Source: an uncultured Oscillospiraceae bacterium (lineage in GTDB: Bacteria; Bacillota; Clostridia; Oscillospirales; Oscillospiraceae). From it: DNA of 48,098 nt. The position numbers and the translations under genes are program-made. Of this stretch, positions 16,064 to 23,877 are shown piece by piece. The DNA is taken from the NCBI GenBank assembly GCA_947624385.1, contig CANQJZ010000014.1:1-48098 (forward strand), read 5' to 3'. Each line of letters begins with the position of its first letter. Within the stretch, counting starts at the first letter, position 1. The notes beneath the pieces were generated by a model. The model worked only from the letters and a program-made list of their open reading frames with translations, was not told where the DNA came from and searched no databases.

Positions 16064-16119
16064 ACGTACTCCTTCCAAATGACAACAAAGAGGATAGACA
16101 ATGCCCATCCTCTTGTTGA

Positions 16120-16293
16120 CTATCTTCTTTTTGTCTGGCGGCTGTCTCGGTACACGCCAGAGACCTTGACGCTGGGATTACCCTCTTCAGCAAGCCGTGA
16201 GATTTGTGCATTCCTGCCTGCCGGTTCGGATCGGTTCACATTTCGCCGGACCTGTAGAGAGGTTCCCTTCGTCAGAAACAAATGCCGTTCCAT
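16120..16293 (-). CDS. Small basic protein (57 aa)
   Basis: Not a recognised family. The 57-residue frame starts MERHLFLTKGTSLQVRR and ends YRDSRQTKRR; it is strongly basic with no hydrophobic segment. Support for it being real: AAGGGAG four nt before the ATG, a consensus promoter 43 nt upstream, and a stop about 57 nt before the ribosome site of the next gene. It would be the first gene of the split-metallopeptidase transcript. Possible roles are regulator, RNA binder or antitoxin-like partner; none is demonstrated. Confidence 0.5.
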   Translation of the reverse strand: MERHLFLTKGTSLQVRRNVNRSEPAGRNAQISRLAEEGNPSVKVSGVYRDSRQTKRR

Positions 16294-16335
16294 ACGTCTC
16301 CCTTTCCATCTAGTAATTCTACTAAGATGCTATTG

Positions 16336-16364
16336 ATTATACCATAGCACACAATAAAATGCAA
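16336..16364 (-). promoter_or_regulatory. Sigma-A promoter of the 57-aa/metallopeptidase operon
   Basis: On the minus strand TTGCAT (16364-16359), a 17-nt spacer and TATAAT (16341-16336), preceded by TG (extended -10). Confidence 0.75.
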
Positions 16365-16380
16365 GAACAATATTCTTGCA
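16360..16380. promoter_or_regulatory. Palindrome over the -35 (operator or weak terminator)
   Basis: TGCAAGAA and TTCTTGCA form a perfect 8-bp inverted repeat with a 5-nt centre, overlapping the -35 element. On the minus strand TTTTATT follows, so it could instead end the cyclase-like transcript. Confidence 0.5.
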
Positions 16381-16430
16381 TTAGAAACCGCCTGTTCATG
16401 GCGTTTTCAGAGCTTAGAAGTCCAAGCCTT

Positions 16431-17747
16431 TCACGGCGAAACACCCTTTATCCCAGAGTTCTCTTCCTGCTTTATCTCTTGGGCTATTTCAGACCCACGA
16501 ATAATCTTGACCCCGCCGTCTTCCGAGAAAACGAGAGCGGCCATCCTGCCATCTGTCTGTTTCTTGTACAGATTTGCGATAAATGTTTTGATGCTGTTGT
16601 GGCGGGCACCCCGATCTAAGTGCCCATCCACGATTGCCAGTCCATCTACAATGGCCGCAGTATACTGCAACTCGCCAGTATTGACATCAACGACGAGTGC
16701 ACCATCGATTCGACCGAGATTTGCAAGAAACTTGCCCTGCTCCTTCGTGTGCTGCATCTGCAGCAAATGCACATTCTTCGTTGGCAACGCACGTTTTCTA
16801 TTTACAAGATTCTCCATCCAATCATGCGCAGGTCCACCAGACGCAAGATCTAGAAAGATGACCGACGTGCCATGGTGTTGCTGAGAGATGGCGTGGATGG
16901 CAGTTTTCATCTTTTCTACTATCGCAGCCTGGTTTGGGTCTCCTTTAAACTCCTCTTGGAGCAAAGAAAACGCGTTTTCAATCTCATCAACGATGATTCT
17001 CGGGTTCCCATTGATCATCTCAAAAAGAGGTTCTCCCTCTTTGGACAACACCCAATTGTAAGGTCCACGAATTTCAATGCAGTACGGGAACTCATTTTTT
17101 CTGTCTAAGGGAATAAATCCATAGCAAAGGTATTCTCTGCTTTCTTCGTCATGGTATAGGAGTAGACAGTTGTTGTGAGATCCCGCGAGAACCTTCCTCA
17201 CCTGCTTTATATTATGCGCGTTCAGTGCTAATCGTTTATTCTCAGTAAAACGCACAAGCGGCAAAGGCTCCAGTTTAGCACAGTCTCGTTCGTCCAAGTC
17301 AGGCAGGAACGCTATCTCTCCACGGGCGGCCTCCCCCTCATAGGGCGCATTTGAGAGCATGTCAATTACGTCAAAATCTAGGCCTAAAACAGTCTTATAG
17401 CGCGTCTTGAGCCAATCACCAATCTCAGCATAGAGGCAGTTTGCCACGTCGTCATTGGAAGAGGTGCCTTTAGTATCTGAACGATAAAAGAGCTTGTTGG
17501 GATCTTGAAAAGGGATCAGCCTCATTCCATGAAAGGCCCTCACAACTCTGTCAACAGCTATTTGAAGCAATGCCTGGCAGTCGCTTGTTCCGATATAAAT
17601 CGTTTCCAAATCTTTATACTTTCCTTGTAGCTTCTGAAAATAGGTGCCAACATCTTCTTTTGTGTTTCCGGCCTTCAATGTGCCGCTTTCTGCACCTAAG
17701 AGATTTGCAAGAGGATCCAAAATCTTCTGAAAATACGCGTTTTCCAT
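16431..17747 (-). CDS. Diadenylate-cyclase-like protein (putative sensor domain + DisA_N/DAC domain)
   Basis: 438 aa. The C-terminal ~270 residues follow the DisA_N/DAC fold pattern: KVLAGSHNNCLLLYHD, then HHGTSVIFLD (about 291-300), GRIDGALVVD (DGA at 348-350) and DRGARHNSIKTF (RH at 382-383). DGA and RHR are the nucleotide-binding and catalytic motifs of c-di-AMP synthases; here the second reads RHNS. The N-terminal ~150 residues, with YEGEAARGEIAFLP, look like one of the sensor domains known to precede DAC domains in conflict systems (DACN-type). The ATG has GAGGT seven nt upstream. An in-frame extension to 18107 runs into IS sequence and is not real. Soluble. Product and activity are inferred. 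Confidence 0.75.
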   Translation of the reverse strand: MENAYFQKILDPLANLLGAESGTLKAGNTKEDVGTYFQKLQGKYKDLETIYIGTSDCQALLQIAVDRVVRAFHGMRLIPFQDPNKLFYRSDTKGTSSNDDVANCLYAEIGDWLKTRYKTVLGLDFDVIDMLSNAPYEGEAARGEIAFLPDLDERDCAKLEPLPLVRFTENKRLALNAHNIKQVRKVLAGSHNNCLLLYHDEESREYLCYGFIPLDRKNEFPYCIEIRGPYNWVLSKEGEPLFEMINGNPRIIVDEIENAFSLLQEEFKGDPNQAAIVEKMKTAIHAISQQHHGTSVIFLDLASGGPAHDWMENLVNRKRALPTKNVHLLQMQHTKEQGKFLANLGRIDGALVVDVNTGELQYTAAIVDGLAIVDGHLDRGARHNSIKTFIANLYKKQTDGRMAALVFSEDGGVKIIRGSEIAQEIKQEENSGIKGVSP

Positions 17748-17793
17748 GTTGTCGACCTCATTATGCCCGAATGTTATATCAGTACCTATGTAA

Positions 17794-17821
17794 ATTTTAG
17801 CATAATTTGTAGAAAAATCAA
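17794..17821 (-). promoter_or_regulatory. Promoter of the cyclase-like gene
   Basis: On the minus strand TTGATT (17821-17816), a 16-nt spacer and TAAAAT (17799-17794) with an upstream TG, about 45 nt before the start codon. Confidence 0.55.
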
Positions 17822-18071
17822 GAGGAAAGAGGATGGAGGAGCCCTGTACATCGGGTGAATTGACTGTTGCACTACCTGGGGCATGTGTGGTGGCTTGGTC
17901 GTATTCAATATAGGAACTCTTTATTTGGATTTGGCGCTCGGTTTGGTTTAAAATGGTGCAAATAAAGAGGGGCAGAGCGATAATTGAATGCATCAGCGGT
18001 TTTGAACTGTGCCAATCATTTAGAGCCGCTAGGATCGTATTGCGACAAATAGTCAGATTTATCGCGTCCTC
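17822..18071. other. Intergenic stretch without a recognisable gene
   Basis: About 250 nt between the cyclase promoter and the IS end fragment. The open frame crossing it on the minus strand has no family resemblance and no ribosome site, and it begins inside IS sequence. I see no gene, RNA or repeat here. Confidence 0.5.
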
Positions 18072-18112
18072 CGACCTCCGTTCGACACGAAAAGTTTGGT
18101 CCTTCATTGACA
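18072..18112 (+). mobile_element. Right-end fragment of the same IS3-type element
   Basis: From GTTCGACACGAAAAG to CATTGACA the sequence is identical to the right end at 12628-12660. The same GCAGCG follows, then a spoVAC 3' copy. The element body is missing. Confidence 0.8.
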
Positions 18113-18118
18113 GCAGCG

Positions 18119-18232
18119 GAGGGGTTTATTCTGGGTACGGCGGCGAAGATGTTCACCATTGCCGGGCCGGTGATAACGTTCGGCATCACCGCCAGCGTGG
18201 TGTATGGGCTGATATTGTGTGTGCTGAGGTGA
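18119..18232 (+). repeat. spoVAC 3'-end repeat, copy 3
   Basis: 114 nt encoding the last 37 residues of SpoVAC, ending V-L-R with AGG TGA. It is closer to copy 1 in some positions and to copy 2 in others. Confidence 0.9.
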
Positions 18233-18235
18233 AAA

Positions 18236-18268
18236 CAGGCCGCCGGGAAACCGGCGGCCTGTTATTAT
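18236..18268. terminator. Terminator following spoVAC copy 3
   Basis: CAGGCCGCCGG, GAAA loop, CCGGCGGCCTG, then TTATTAT. Same hairpin core as after copies 1 and 2 and before the DUF4838 gene. Confidence 0.8.
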
Positions 18269-18287
18269 ATGTTTTTGCAGCTCGCTG

Positions 18288-18316
18288 TTGCTGTTGTGCG
18301 CGCTATCGCGTATAAT
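18288..18316 (+). promoter_or_regulatory. Promoter of the SWIM-domain gene
   Basis: TTGCTG, a 17-nt spacer and TATAAT, about 100 nt upstream of the start codon. Confidence 0.6.
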
Positions 18317-18417
18317 ACAGGTGAAAACAGGCAAGCGGGACGAGCGGGGGATTTGGCGTATGCCGGCAGGCGATCATCCCGGCCTGGTGCAGATATGAAA
18401 GTCGAGGTGCGTTCTGC

Positions 18418-20055
18418 ATGCTGGACCCTGTGTGGCGCGAATGTTTTGAGGAAAAGATACTGGAACGAGGGGAGAAGTATTGGCGACAAGGGCGCGTAAA
18501 GCAGATGCGCGATCAGGGAAATATCGCCACGGCGACAGTGTCGGGAACGGAAGATTATGAGGTGGAGATCTTTCTGCGGGACGGCAGGTTCTATGACGCC
18601 AGTTGTACCTGCCCCTACGCCGACGAGGGGAACGCCTGTAAGCACATGGCCGCGGTGCTTTTTGCTTTGGAGGCGGGGGAGGAACAGGAAACGGAGCAAA
18701 CGGGCCAGGAGAGCAAAGAGCCCGCCCGCCTTTCCTGGCGGGAGGCGCTGGACCAAATGGACGAGCGGGAGCTGCGGTCGCTGCTGGCGGAAATGGCAGC
18801 CGGGGACAGGCAGCTTCAGGAGCGGCTGGTCCTGCGGGCGACAAAGGAGCTGTCGGCCGGGCAATACGGCAGATGGGAAAAATATCTGAAAAAACTGGCC
18901 CGTGACGCCCGCGACCGGGACGGGTTCATCGAATACAGGCGGGCGTATGATTTCTGCATGTCGGTATATGATTTTTTGCAGGATACCGCGTCGGAGCTGA
19001 TAGATGAAAGGTTATTTCTGGACGCTTTCCGGCTGGCCTGCATGGTCTATAATTTTATTCTGGGAGAGGAGATGGACGATTCAGACGGCGGCACGTCCGC
19101 GGTCCTTGGATACTGCGAGCACATTTGGATGGACATGATCCGGCGAGCGGATGCGGAGGAAAAAGAGCAGATGTACGGTCTGCTTACCGGGCTGCCGGAT
19201 GATTTTGGCGCGGTCGAGCCGGTGCTCATGGAGGCGGACTGGGACAGGAAGCAGCTGGAGGCCGGCCTGCGGTCGCTGGACAAGGCGATCGGGAAAGGCG
19301 GCACGAATGAGGAGCTGGGCAGGCTCGTAAAAAAGAGGCTGCATCTTATGGAGAGGACGGGCGCGGACAAGGAGCAGATACAGGCGTATCTTGAGCGGTT
19401 CCATAAGCTGCCGGCCGTCAGGCAGATACTGATCGGGGAGCGCCTGGACCGGGGCGATGACCAGGCGGCTATCGCTCTGCTGCGGGAGAGCAAGGAGACG
19501 GACAGGGATGAGAGCCGACTGGTCACGCGTTACAGCGAGCAGTTGGCGGAACTGTACCGCAAAACAGGGCAGACGGCGCTTTATGAGCAGGAGCTGCGCT
19601 GCCTGATCTTCTCCTGCAACAGCTGGAGAACGGAATATGTAGAGCAGTTGAAGGACCTGACGCCGGCGGCGCAATGGCCGGAGCTGTTTGAACAGATCCT
19701 GCGGCTGCCGTCCATGCGGTCTAATACGCTGGAACTTCTGGCGTGGGACGGGCAGTTCCAGCGGCTGTGCGATCTGCTTTCCCAAAGGGAGTGGCTGGAA
19801 GAAGTGGACTGTTACGAATCGGCGCTGCGGTCATGGTCGCCGGAGAAGACGAGAGATCTCTATTCGTGGTGCCTGGACAGGACGATGGGCTCCGCAAATG
19901 ATAGGAGCGCTTACCGCGAATGTGTTGCGTATCTGCGGAAACTGCGTACATACCCGGATGGGGAAGCGGTCGTCAGTCGGCTGACTGAACTGTGGCGCGA
20001 GAGGTACCCCCGCCGCAGCGCCATGCTGGATGAATTGGACAAGGCCGGTTACTGA
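18418..20055 (+). CDS. SWIM zinc-finger domain protein
   Basis: A 545-aa cytosolic protein. Residues 1-90 hold an N-terminal region leading to CTCPYADEGNACKH (about 62-75), the CxCx(n)CxH zinc-binding SWIM motif, thought to bind nucleic acid or protein. The remaining ~450 residues are helical, with repeat-like pairs (LYEQELRCLIFSCNSWRTEY, LLSQREWLEEVDCYESALR), as in long SWIM proteins of Clostridia whose function is unknown. GAGGTG lies 8 nt before the ATG. Base composition is GC-rich like the backbone, unlike the AT-richer genes to its left. It sits alone between two copies of the spoVAC-type terminator, so it arrived as a separate unit. Confidence 0.8.
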   Translation: MLDPVWRECFEEKILERGEKYWRQGRVKQMRDQGNIATATVSGTEDYEVEIFLRDGRFYDASCTCPYADEGNACKHMAAVLFALEAGEEQETEQTGQESKEPARLSWREALDQMDERELRSLLAEMAAGDRQLQERLVLRATKELSAGQYGRWEKYLKKLARDARDRDGFIEYRRAYDFCMSVYDFLQDTASELIDERLFLDAFRLACMVYNFILGEEMDDSDGGTSAVLGYCEHIWMDMIRRADAEEKEQMYGLLTGLPDDFGAVEPVLMEADWDRKQLEAGLRSLDKAIGKGGTNEELGRLVKKRLHLMERTGADKEQIQAYLERFHKLPAVRQILIGERLDRGDDQAAIALLRESKETDRDESRLVTRYSEQLAELYRKTGQTALYEQELRCLIFSCNSWRTEYVEQLKDLTPAAQWPELFEQILRLPSMRSNTLELLAWDGQFQRLCDLLSQREWLEEVDCYESALRSWSPEKTRDLYSWCLDRTMGSANDRSAYRECVAYLRKLRTYPDGEAVVSRLTELWRERYPRRSAMLDELDKAGY

Positions 20056-20098
20056 GCCGGATCGACCGGGTTCGATATTGTGTGCTGAGGTAAAGAGG

Positions 20099-20127
20099 CT
20101 GGCCGCCGGGAAACCGGCGGCCAGGTT
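20099..20127. terminator. Bidirectional terminator between SWIM and DUF4838 genes
   Basis: CTGGCCGCCGG, GAAA, CCGGCGGCCAG, then GTTTTAT. It is the fourth occurrence of the spoVAC-associated hairpin and is preceded by a truncated relic GATATTGTGTGCTGAGGT of the spoVAC end. Confidence 0.8.
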
Positions 20128-21945
20128 TTATAGTCCGGTGTAGCTGCGGGTCACGTCCAGGGCACGGTATACGTCCAGCCAGGGCTGGGTCCGCCGCTCG
20201 GTGGCGCGGAGGTAGCGGGCCATATCCTCCCAGGCGGCGTGGGCCTCGCTGTCCCGGCCCTGAGCCAGCAGCTGCAGGGCCTTCGCCAGCCGCTGGCCGT
20301 ATTCGGCGTGGTGGCGCAGGGCCGACCAGAAGGGGCCGGTGTGCTTGGCCGCGTCCGACGCCAGACGCCCGCAGAGCCGGAGGGCCTGGCCGGCCTTGTC
20401 CGCGGCGGCCGGGTCCATGCGGGGGCCCTTGCCGTTTACATAATCACATAGCTGTAAATCGGACAGCTTTGCCAGATACCCCAGCGCCAGGGGCGCGTCC
20501 GGGCCGTAGGCGGCTTGGAAGTACTCGTTGACCAGCGCGTCAAAGTCCGCGCCGCCGTCGAACAGCGCCCGGCCCATCACGTAGTTGGGCAGGAAATTGG
20601 GCGAGCCGGCCCGGAGCTCCTGGCAGCTGATGTAGCCGTTCAGGCCCATCTCATGCAGACGGGCGATGTCCTGGCACAGGACGCGGGCGATGTGGATATA
20701 GCCGAGGTCGCCGTAGTGAGCCCGGCCCAGGGGGTAGTCGTATACAAAGCTGTCCCCCGGGAAGACATCCTGCCAGGCCCGGAGAAAGGCCAGGTTTTCC
20801 TCCAGCCCCGCCGGGAGGGTGATGCGGTTGCGGACATAGGGCGGTACTGCGCGCCGGGGCGCCGCCAGGTCGTAGGAGCTGGCAAAGGTCCGGCTGATGG
20901 GGGCGAACATGAGCACGAACCGGTCAGGGTCCGCGAGCCGCTCCCGGACGGGCGGCCAGAGAAGCTCCTGATAGAGCAGGAACACGATTTTGGTGTTCAG
21001 ACCCTCCGCTGTGAGCCGCCGGCCGATGTCGTTCAAAAGCGCCACGTACAGGTCCGTGGGGGCGCTCTCCCGACAGGCGGGGCACTCGCACACGTTGTTG
21101 TACTCGTCCGCCAGCCACACGTGCAGGTAGTCCACACCGGGGTTTGTCCTGGCGTAGTCCGTCACCAGCACGGCAAAGCGGGCGCGGGCCTGCGGGTTGG
21201 AAAGGCAGAGGTTCGTGTTGGTAGGCACGCCCTTATAAAAATCACGGACGCCGTGTACCAGCGCGGCAAAGGGGCGCTTGTCCTCCGCAAGGGGATGGGG
21301 CGAGCTGTCCCAGGTGAGGCTGTCGCAGCCAAGCACCTGGCCCGTCCAGCCGTGGCCCACCTTGTGCAGCATCAGACCCCGGCGGCGCATTTGCGCCTCC
21401 GCCTGGTCCATGACCGCCTCCGCGTCCGCGGCGTCAAAGGGCTCCGGGGCCGCGTGGGGGTTATTCAGGTGGCGGTACCAGCGGTCCAGAAAGACGTATG
21501 GCGTGCGGAACTGGAGGAAGAAGGCGTTGAAGCCCGCCTTGGGCAGCCAGTCGATGAAGTCCAGGATGTTCTCCCGGCTGTCGGCCCCCTCGATGCACAC
21601 GCCCCGGTGGAAGTAAGCCGCCGTCTTTTCATAGCGCAGACGGATGGCCTCGGGGGCGACAGGGGGGATGACCTCGTGTGCCCGGCCCGGGGCCAAAAAC
21701 CGGCAGCCCAGCATGCGCAGGGCGTCGTACACCCCCAGCAGGGTCGCACGGTCCGAGGACCCGACGATGGAACCGCCGACGGGGGACAGGTCCACGGCGA
21801 AGGCGTCGCTGCCGGCTTTGGGGACCGTGACAAGCCGGACGGACATGGCGGCGTCCGCCGGGAGCATACGGGCCAGATAAGAGCGCAGCTCGTCGGCGGC
21901 AAAGGCCAGGGTCTCGCCGGGGGCGTGGGTGATGGTGATGTTCAT
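20128..21945 (-). CDS. DUF4838-type glycoside-hydrolase-like protein
   Basis: 605 aa. The N-terminal ~100 residues form an alpha/beta domain like those preceding GH67/GH20 catalytic barrels (FAADELRSYLARML...IVGSSDRATLLGVYDALR). A DUF4838-like barrel follows, with SRENILDFIDWLPKAGFNAFF near 120, WLADEYNNVCECPACRE near 285 and a C-terminal helical part. Cysteines around NNVCECPAC are typical of the family. There is no signal peptide, so it should act on sugars in the cytosol. GAGGA lies 9 nt before the ATG. Its last 28 codons are duplicated at 12.82 kb. Natural substrate unknown. Confidence 0.8.
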   Translation of the reverse strand: MNITITHAPGETLAFAADELRSYLARMLPADAAMSVRLVTVPKAGSDAFAVDLSPVGGSIVGSSDRATLLGVYDALRMLGCRFLAPGRAHEVIPPVAPEAIRLRYEKTAAYFHRGVCIEGADSRENILDFIDWLPKAGFNAFFLQFRTPYVFLDRWYRHLNNPHAAPEPFDAADAEAVMDQAEAQMRRRGLMLHKVGHGWTGQVLGCDSLTWDSSPHPLAEDKRPFAALVHGVRDFYKGVPTNTNLCLSNPQARARFAVLVTDYARTNPGVDYLHVWLADEYNNVCECPACRESAPTDLYVALLNDIGRRLTAEGLNTKIVFLLYQELLWPPVRERLADPDRFVLMFAPISRTFASSYDLAAPRRAVPPYVRNRITLPAGLEENLAFLRAWQDVFPGDSFVYDYPLGRAHYGDLGYIHIARVLCQDIARLHEMGLNGYISCQELRAGSPNFLPNYVMGRALFDGGADFDALVNEYFQAAYGPDAPLALGYLAKLSDLQLCDYVNGKGPRMDPAAADKAGQALRLCGRLASDAAKHTGPFWSALRHHAEYGQRLAKALQLLAQGRDSEAHAAWEDMARYLRATERRTQPWLDVYRALDVTRSYTGL

Positions 21946-21962
21946 ATAAACATGTCCTCTGG

Positions 21963-21991
21963 AAAAAGACCCCGGGGAAGTCCCCGGGGTC
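21963..21991 (-). terminator. Terminator of the ABC transporter operon
   Basis: On the minus strand GACCCCGGGG, ACTT, CCCCGGGGTC, then TTTTT, 31 nt after the substrate-binding protein stop. Confidence 0.9.
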
Positions 21992-22021
21992 GTGTTTAGG
22001 TTTGCCTTGACAGGGCAGGGT

Positions 22022-23023
22022 TTACTCGGCGACCTGATCCAGAGCTTCCTGCATCACGTCGAACAGCACCCAGTCGCCCACGTCCTCGTGAGCCTCTTCC
22101 TCGGTGATGTTGCCGCCGGCGAGCATGTCGTTCTGCACGCCCTCATAGTAGCCCTTCATGGTGCCGTCCGCCATAGCGGTGGTCATGTCCTCGATGTTGA
22201 ACCAATGGGCGTCGCCCCACTGCAGGAGGTTGATGTCCTTGTCGGTGGCGGTCTGCTCGGCGCACCACTGGGCGACCTCATCGGCATTGTCAGGATCGGA
22301 GCCGTAGTCCATGGCCTTGTACAGCGCACGGCTGAAGCGGACCAGGGTGTCGTGGTTCTCCTCGGCGTAGCCGGGCAGGCAGATCCAGCTGGACATGTTG
22401 GTGGAGCCGTCGGCGAACTCGATCTCATAGGAGCCTTCGCTCTGCTCCAGGCACATGGAGGTGTAGGGGTTCCAGGTCACGGCCACGTCAATGTCGCCGG
22501 AGATCATGGCGGGGACGATGTAGCCGGGGTCCAGGGCGTTCAGGGTCACGTCGTCACGGGTCAGGCCGGCCACGTTCAGGGCGTTGTCCAGCGTGGTCTC
22601 AGAGGAAGAACCGGCGCTGTAGCCGATCTTCTTGCCGGCCAGGTCATTCACGGTCTCGATGCCGGAGTCGGCGGCGCAGACCAGCTTGTCGGTGGTGTGT
22701 ACGGAGCTGGGGGCAAAGATGACGGCGCTGCCGGTGATGCACAGCCGGTGGGCGCCCTTGCCGATGTAGGCCAGGTCGATGGAGCCGCCCTCCATGGCCG
22801 CGATCTCCGAGGGACCGTCGCCAAACTCGGTCAGCTCGATGGTGATGCCTTCGTCCTCGAAGTAGCCGCCGTTGATGCCGGTCATGACGGCCCACAGGGA
22901 GGCGTAGTTGGCCATGTAGCCGACGCGCAGGGTGATGGGCTCCTGCTCACCGTCGGCGAAGGCGATGGCGCCCAGGCTCAGGACCATAGCCAGAGCCAGA
23001 AGCAGTGCGAGAAACTTTTTCAT
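22022..23023 (-). CDS. ABC transporter substrate-binding protein (taurine/nitrate/sulfonate type)
   Basis: 333 aa, exported binding protein. A signal peptide (MKKFLALLLALAMVLSLGAIAFA) is followed by the NMT1/SsuA-like fold: LRVGYMANYASLWAVMTGI, then EIAAMEGGSIDLAYIGKG, and later GDIDVAVTWNPYTS. There is no lipobox cysteine, so it may be held by the permease or released. AGGAGG precedes the ATG. It is the third gene of the operon after permease and ATPase, 62 nt downstream of the ATPase. The ligand (sulfonate, nitrate, pyrimidine or another small anion) cannot be told from sequence. Confidence 0.85.
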   Translation of the reverse strand: MKKFLALLLALAMVLSLGAIAFADGEQEPITLRVGYMANYASLWAVMTGINGGYFEDEGITIELTEFGDGPSEIAAMEGGSIDLAYIGKGAHRLCITGSAVIFAPSSVHTTDKLVCAADSGIETVNDLAGKKIGYSAGSSSETTLDNALNVAGLTRDDVTLNALDPGYIVPAMISGDIDVAVTWNPYTSMCLEQSEGSYEIEFADGSTNMSSWICLPGYAEENHDTLVRFSRALYKAMDYGSDPDNADEVAQWCAEQTATDKDINLLQWGDAHWFNIEDMTTAMADGTMKGYYEGVQNDMLAGGNITEEEAHEDVGDWVLFDVMQEALDQVAE

Positions 23024-23085
23024 GGTATTCCTCCTAAAAATAATGATTACCTTATGTTTTCCGGCGTTGCCGGTCAGGTACGGGT

Positions 23086-23877
23086 TTACTTGCGGACTTC
23101 CAGGTATTCCTGATAGACCTCGTTCCACACCTCGGTCTTCAGCTCCAGGAAGCGGGGGTCGTTCTTGGTGGCCTGGTCCCGGGGGTAGGGGATGTCCACG
23201 TCCACGATGCGCTTGATGCGCCCCGGCCGGGCGGACATGATGACCACCCGCTGGGCCAGCAATATGGCCTCGTCCACGTCGTGGGTGATGAAGAAGCATG
23301 TCTTCTGCTCCTCCTCCCAGGTCTTCAGAAGTTCCGTCTGCAGCTGGGCGCGGGTCTGGGCGTCCAGCGCGCCGAAAGGTTCGTCCATCAGCAGCACTTC
23401 CGGGTTGTTGGCATAGGCGCGGGCGATGGCCACGCGCTGCTTCATGCCGCCGGACAGCTCCTTGGGATAGGAGTTCTCAAAGCCCTCCAGGCCCACCAGC
23501 TTTATGTACTTGCGGGCGATGGCCTCGCACTCGGCCTTGGGCAGACGCTTCATCTGCGGGCCGAACATGACGTTTTTCAGCACCGTCTGCCAGGGGAACA
23601 GCGCGTACTGCTGGAACACCACGCCCCGCTCCACGCCCACGTCGGTGATGGGCTTGCCGTCCAGATAGCAGGTGCCGCTGGTGGCGTCGTGCAGGCCGGC
23701 GATGATGTTCAGCAGGGTAGACTTGCCGCAGCCGGAGGGGCCGACAACGCACACGAACTCGTTCTCCATGATGTCCAGGTTCACGCCGTTGAGGGCCACG
23801 GTGGTGCCGTGTTCGCCTTTGTACTCCTTATAGACGTTGTCGATGTGGAGCTTTACTGTTCTCTCTTCTCCTGCCAT
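23086..23877 (-). CDS. ABC transporter ATP-binding protein (SsuB/TauB type)
   Basis: A 263-aa cytosolic ATPase that powers the uptake system with its neighbours. Motifs in order: Walker A GPSGCGKST (about 41-49), Q-loop VFQQYALFPW, signature LSGGMKQR, Walker B VLLMDEPFGALD, and H-loop CFFITHDVDEA. Family-length and intact. The start overlaps the permease gene end by 25 nt, with GGAGG eight nt upstream, indicating coupled translation. Confidence 0.92.
   Translation of the reverse strand: MAGEERTVKLHIDNVYKEYKGEHGTTVALNGVNLDIMENEFVCVVGPSGCGKSTLLNIIAGLHDATSGTCYLDGKPITDVGVERGVVFQQYALFPWQTVLKNVMFGPQMKRLPKAECEAIARKYIKLVGLEGFENSYPKELSGGMKQRVAIARAYANNPEVLLMDEPFGALDAQTRAQLQTELLKTWEEEQKTCFFITHDVDEAILLAQRVVIMSARPGRIKRIVDVDIPYPRDQATKNDPRFLELKTEVWNEVYQEYLEVRK

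Noticed and set aside
17748-18107. 120-codon N-terminal extension of the cyclase-like gene
   Set aside because: Starts inside an IS end, crosses the promoter, and lacks a ribosome site; the ATG at 17747 has a good one.
3466-20127. Classical integrative element with integrase and tRNA attachment site
   Set aside because: No integrase, recombinase or conjugation gene, and no tRNA gene, is present in the interval; only the gene-end repeats suggest site preference.
20515-21999. 494-codon open frame on the plus strand
   Set aside because: Antisense to the DUF4838 gene; composition is His/Gly/Val/Gln-rich without any domain, as expected for the reverse of GC-rich coding DNA.
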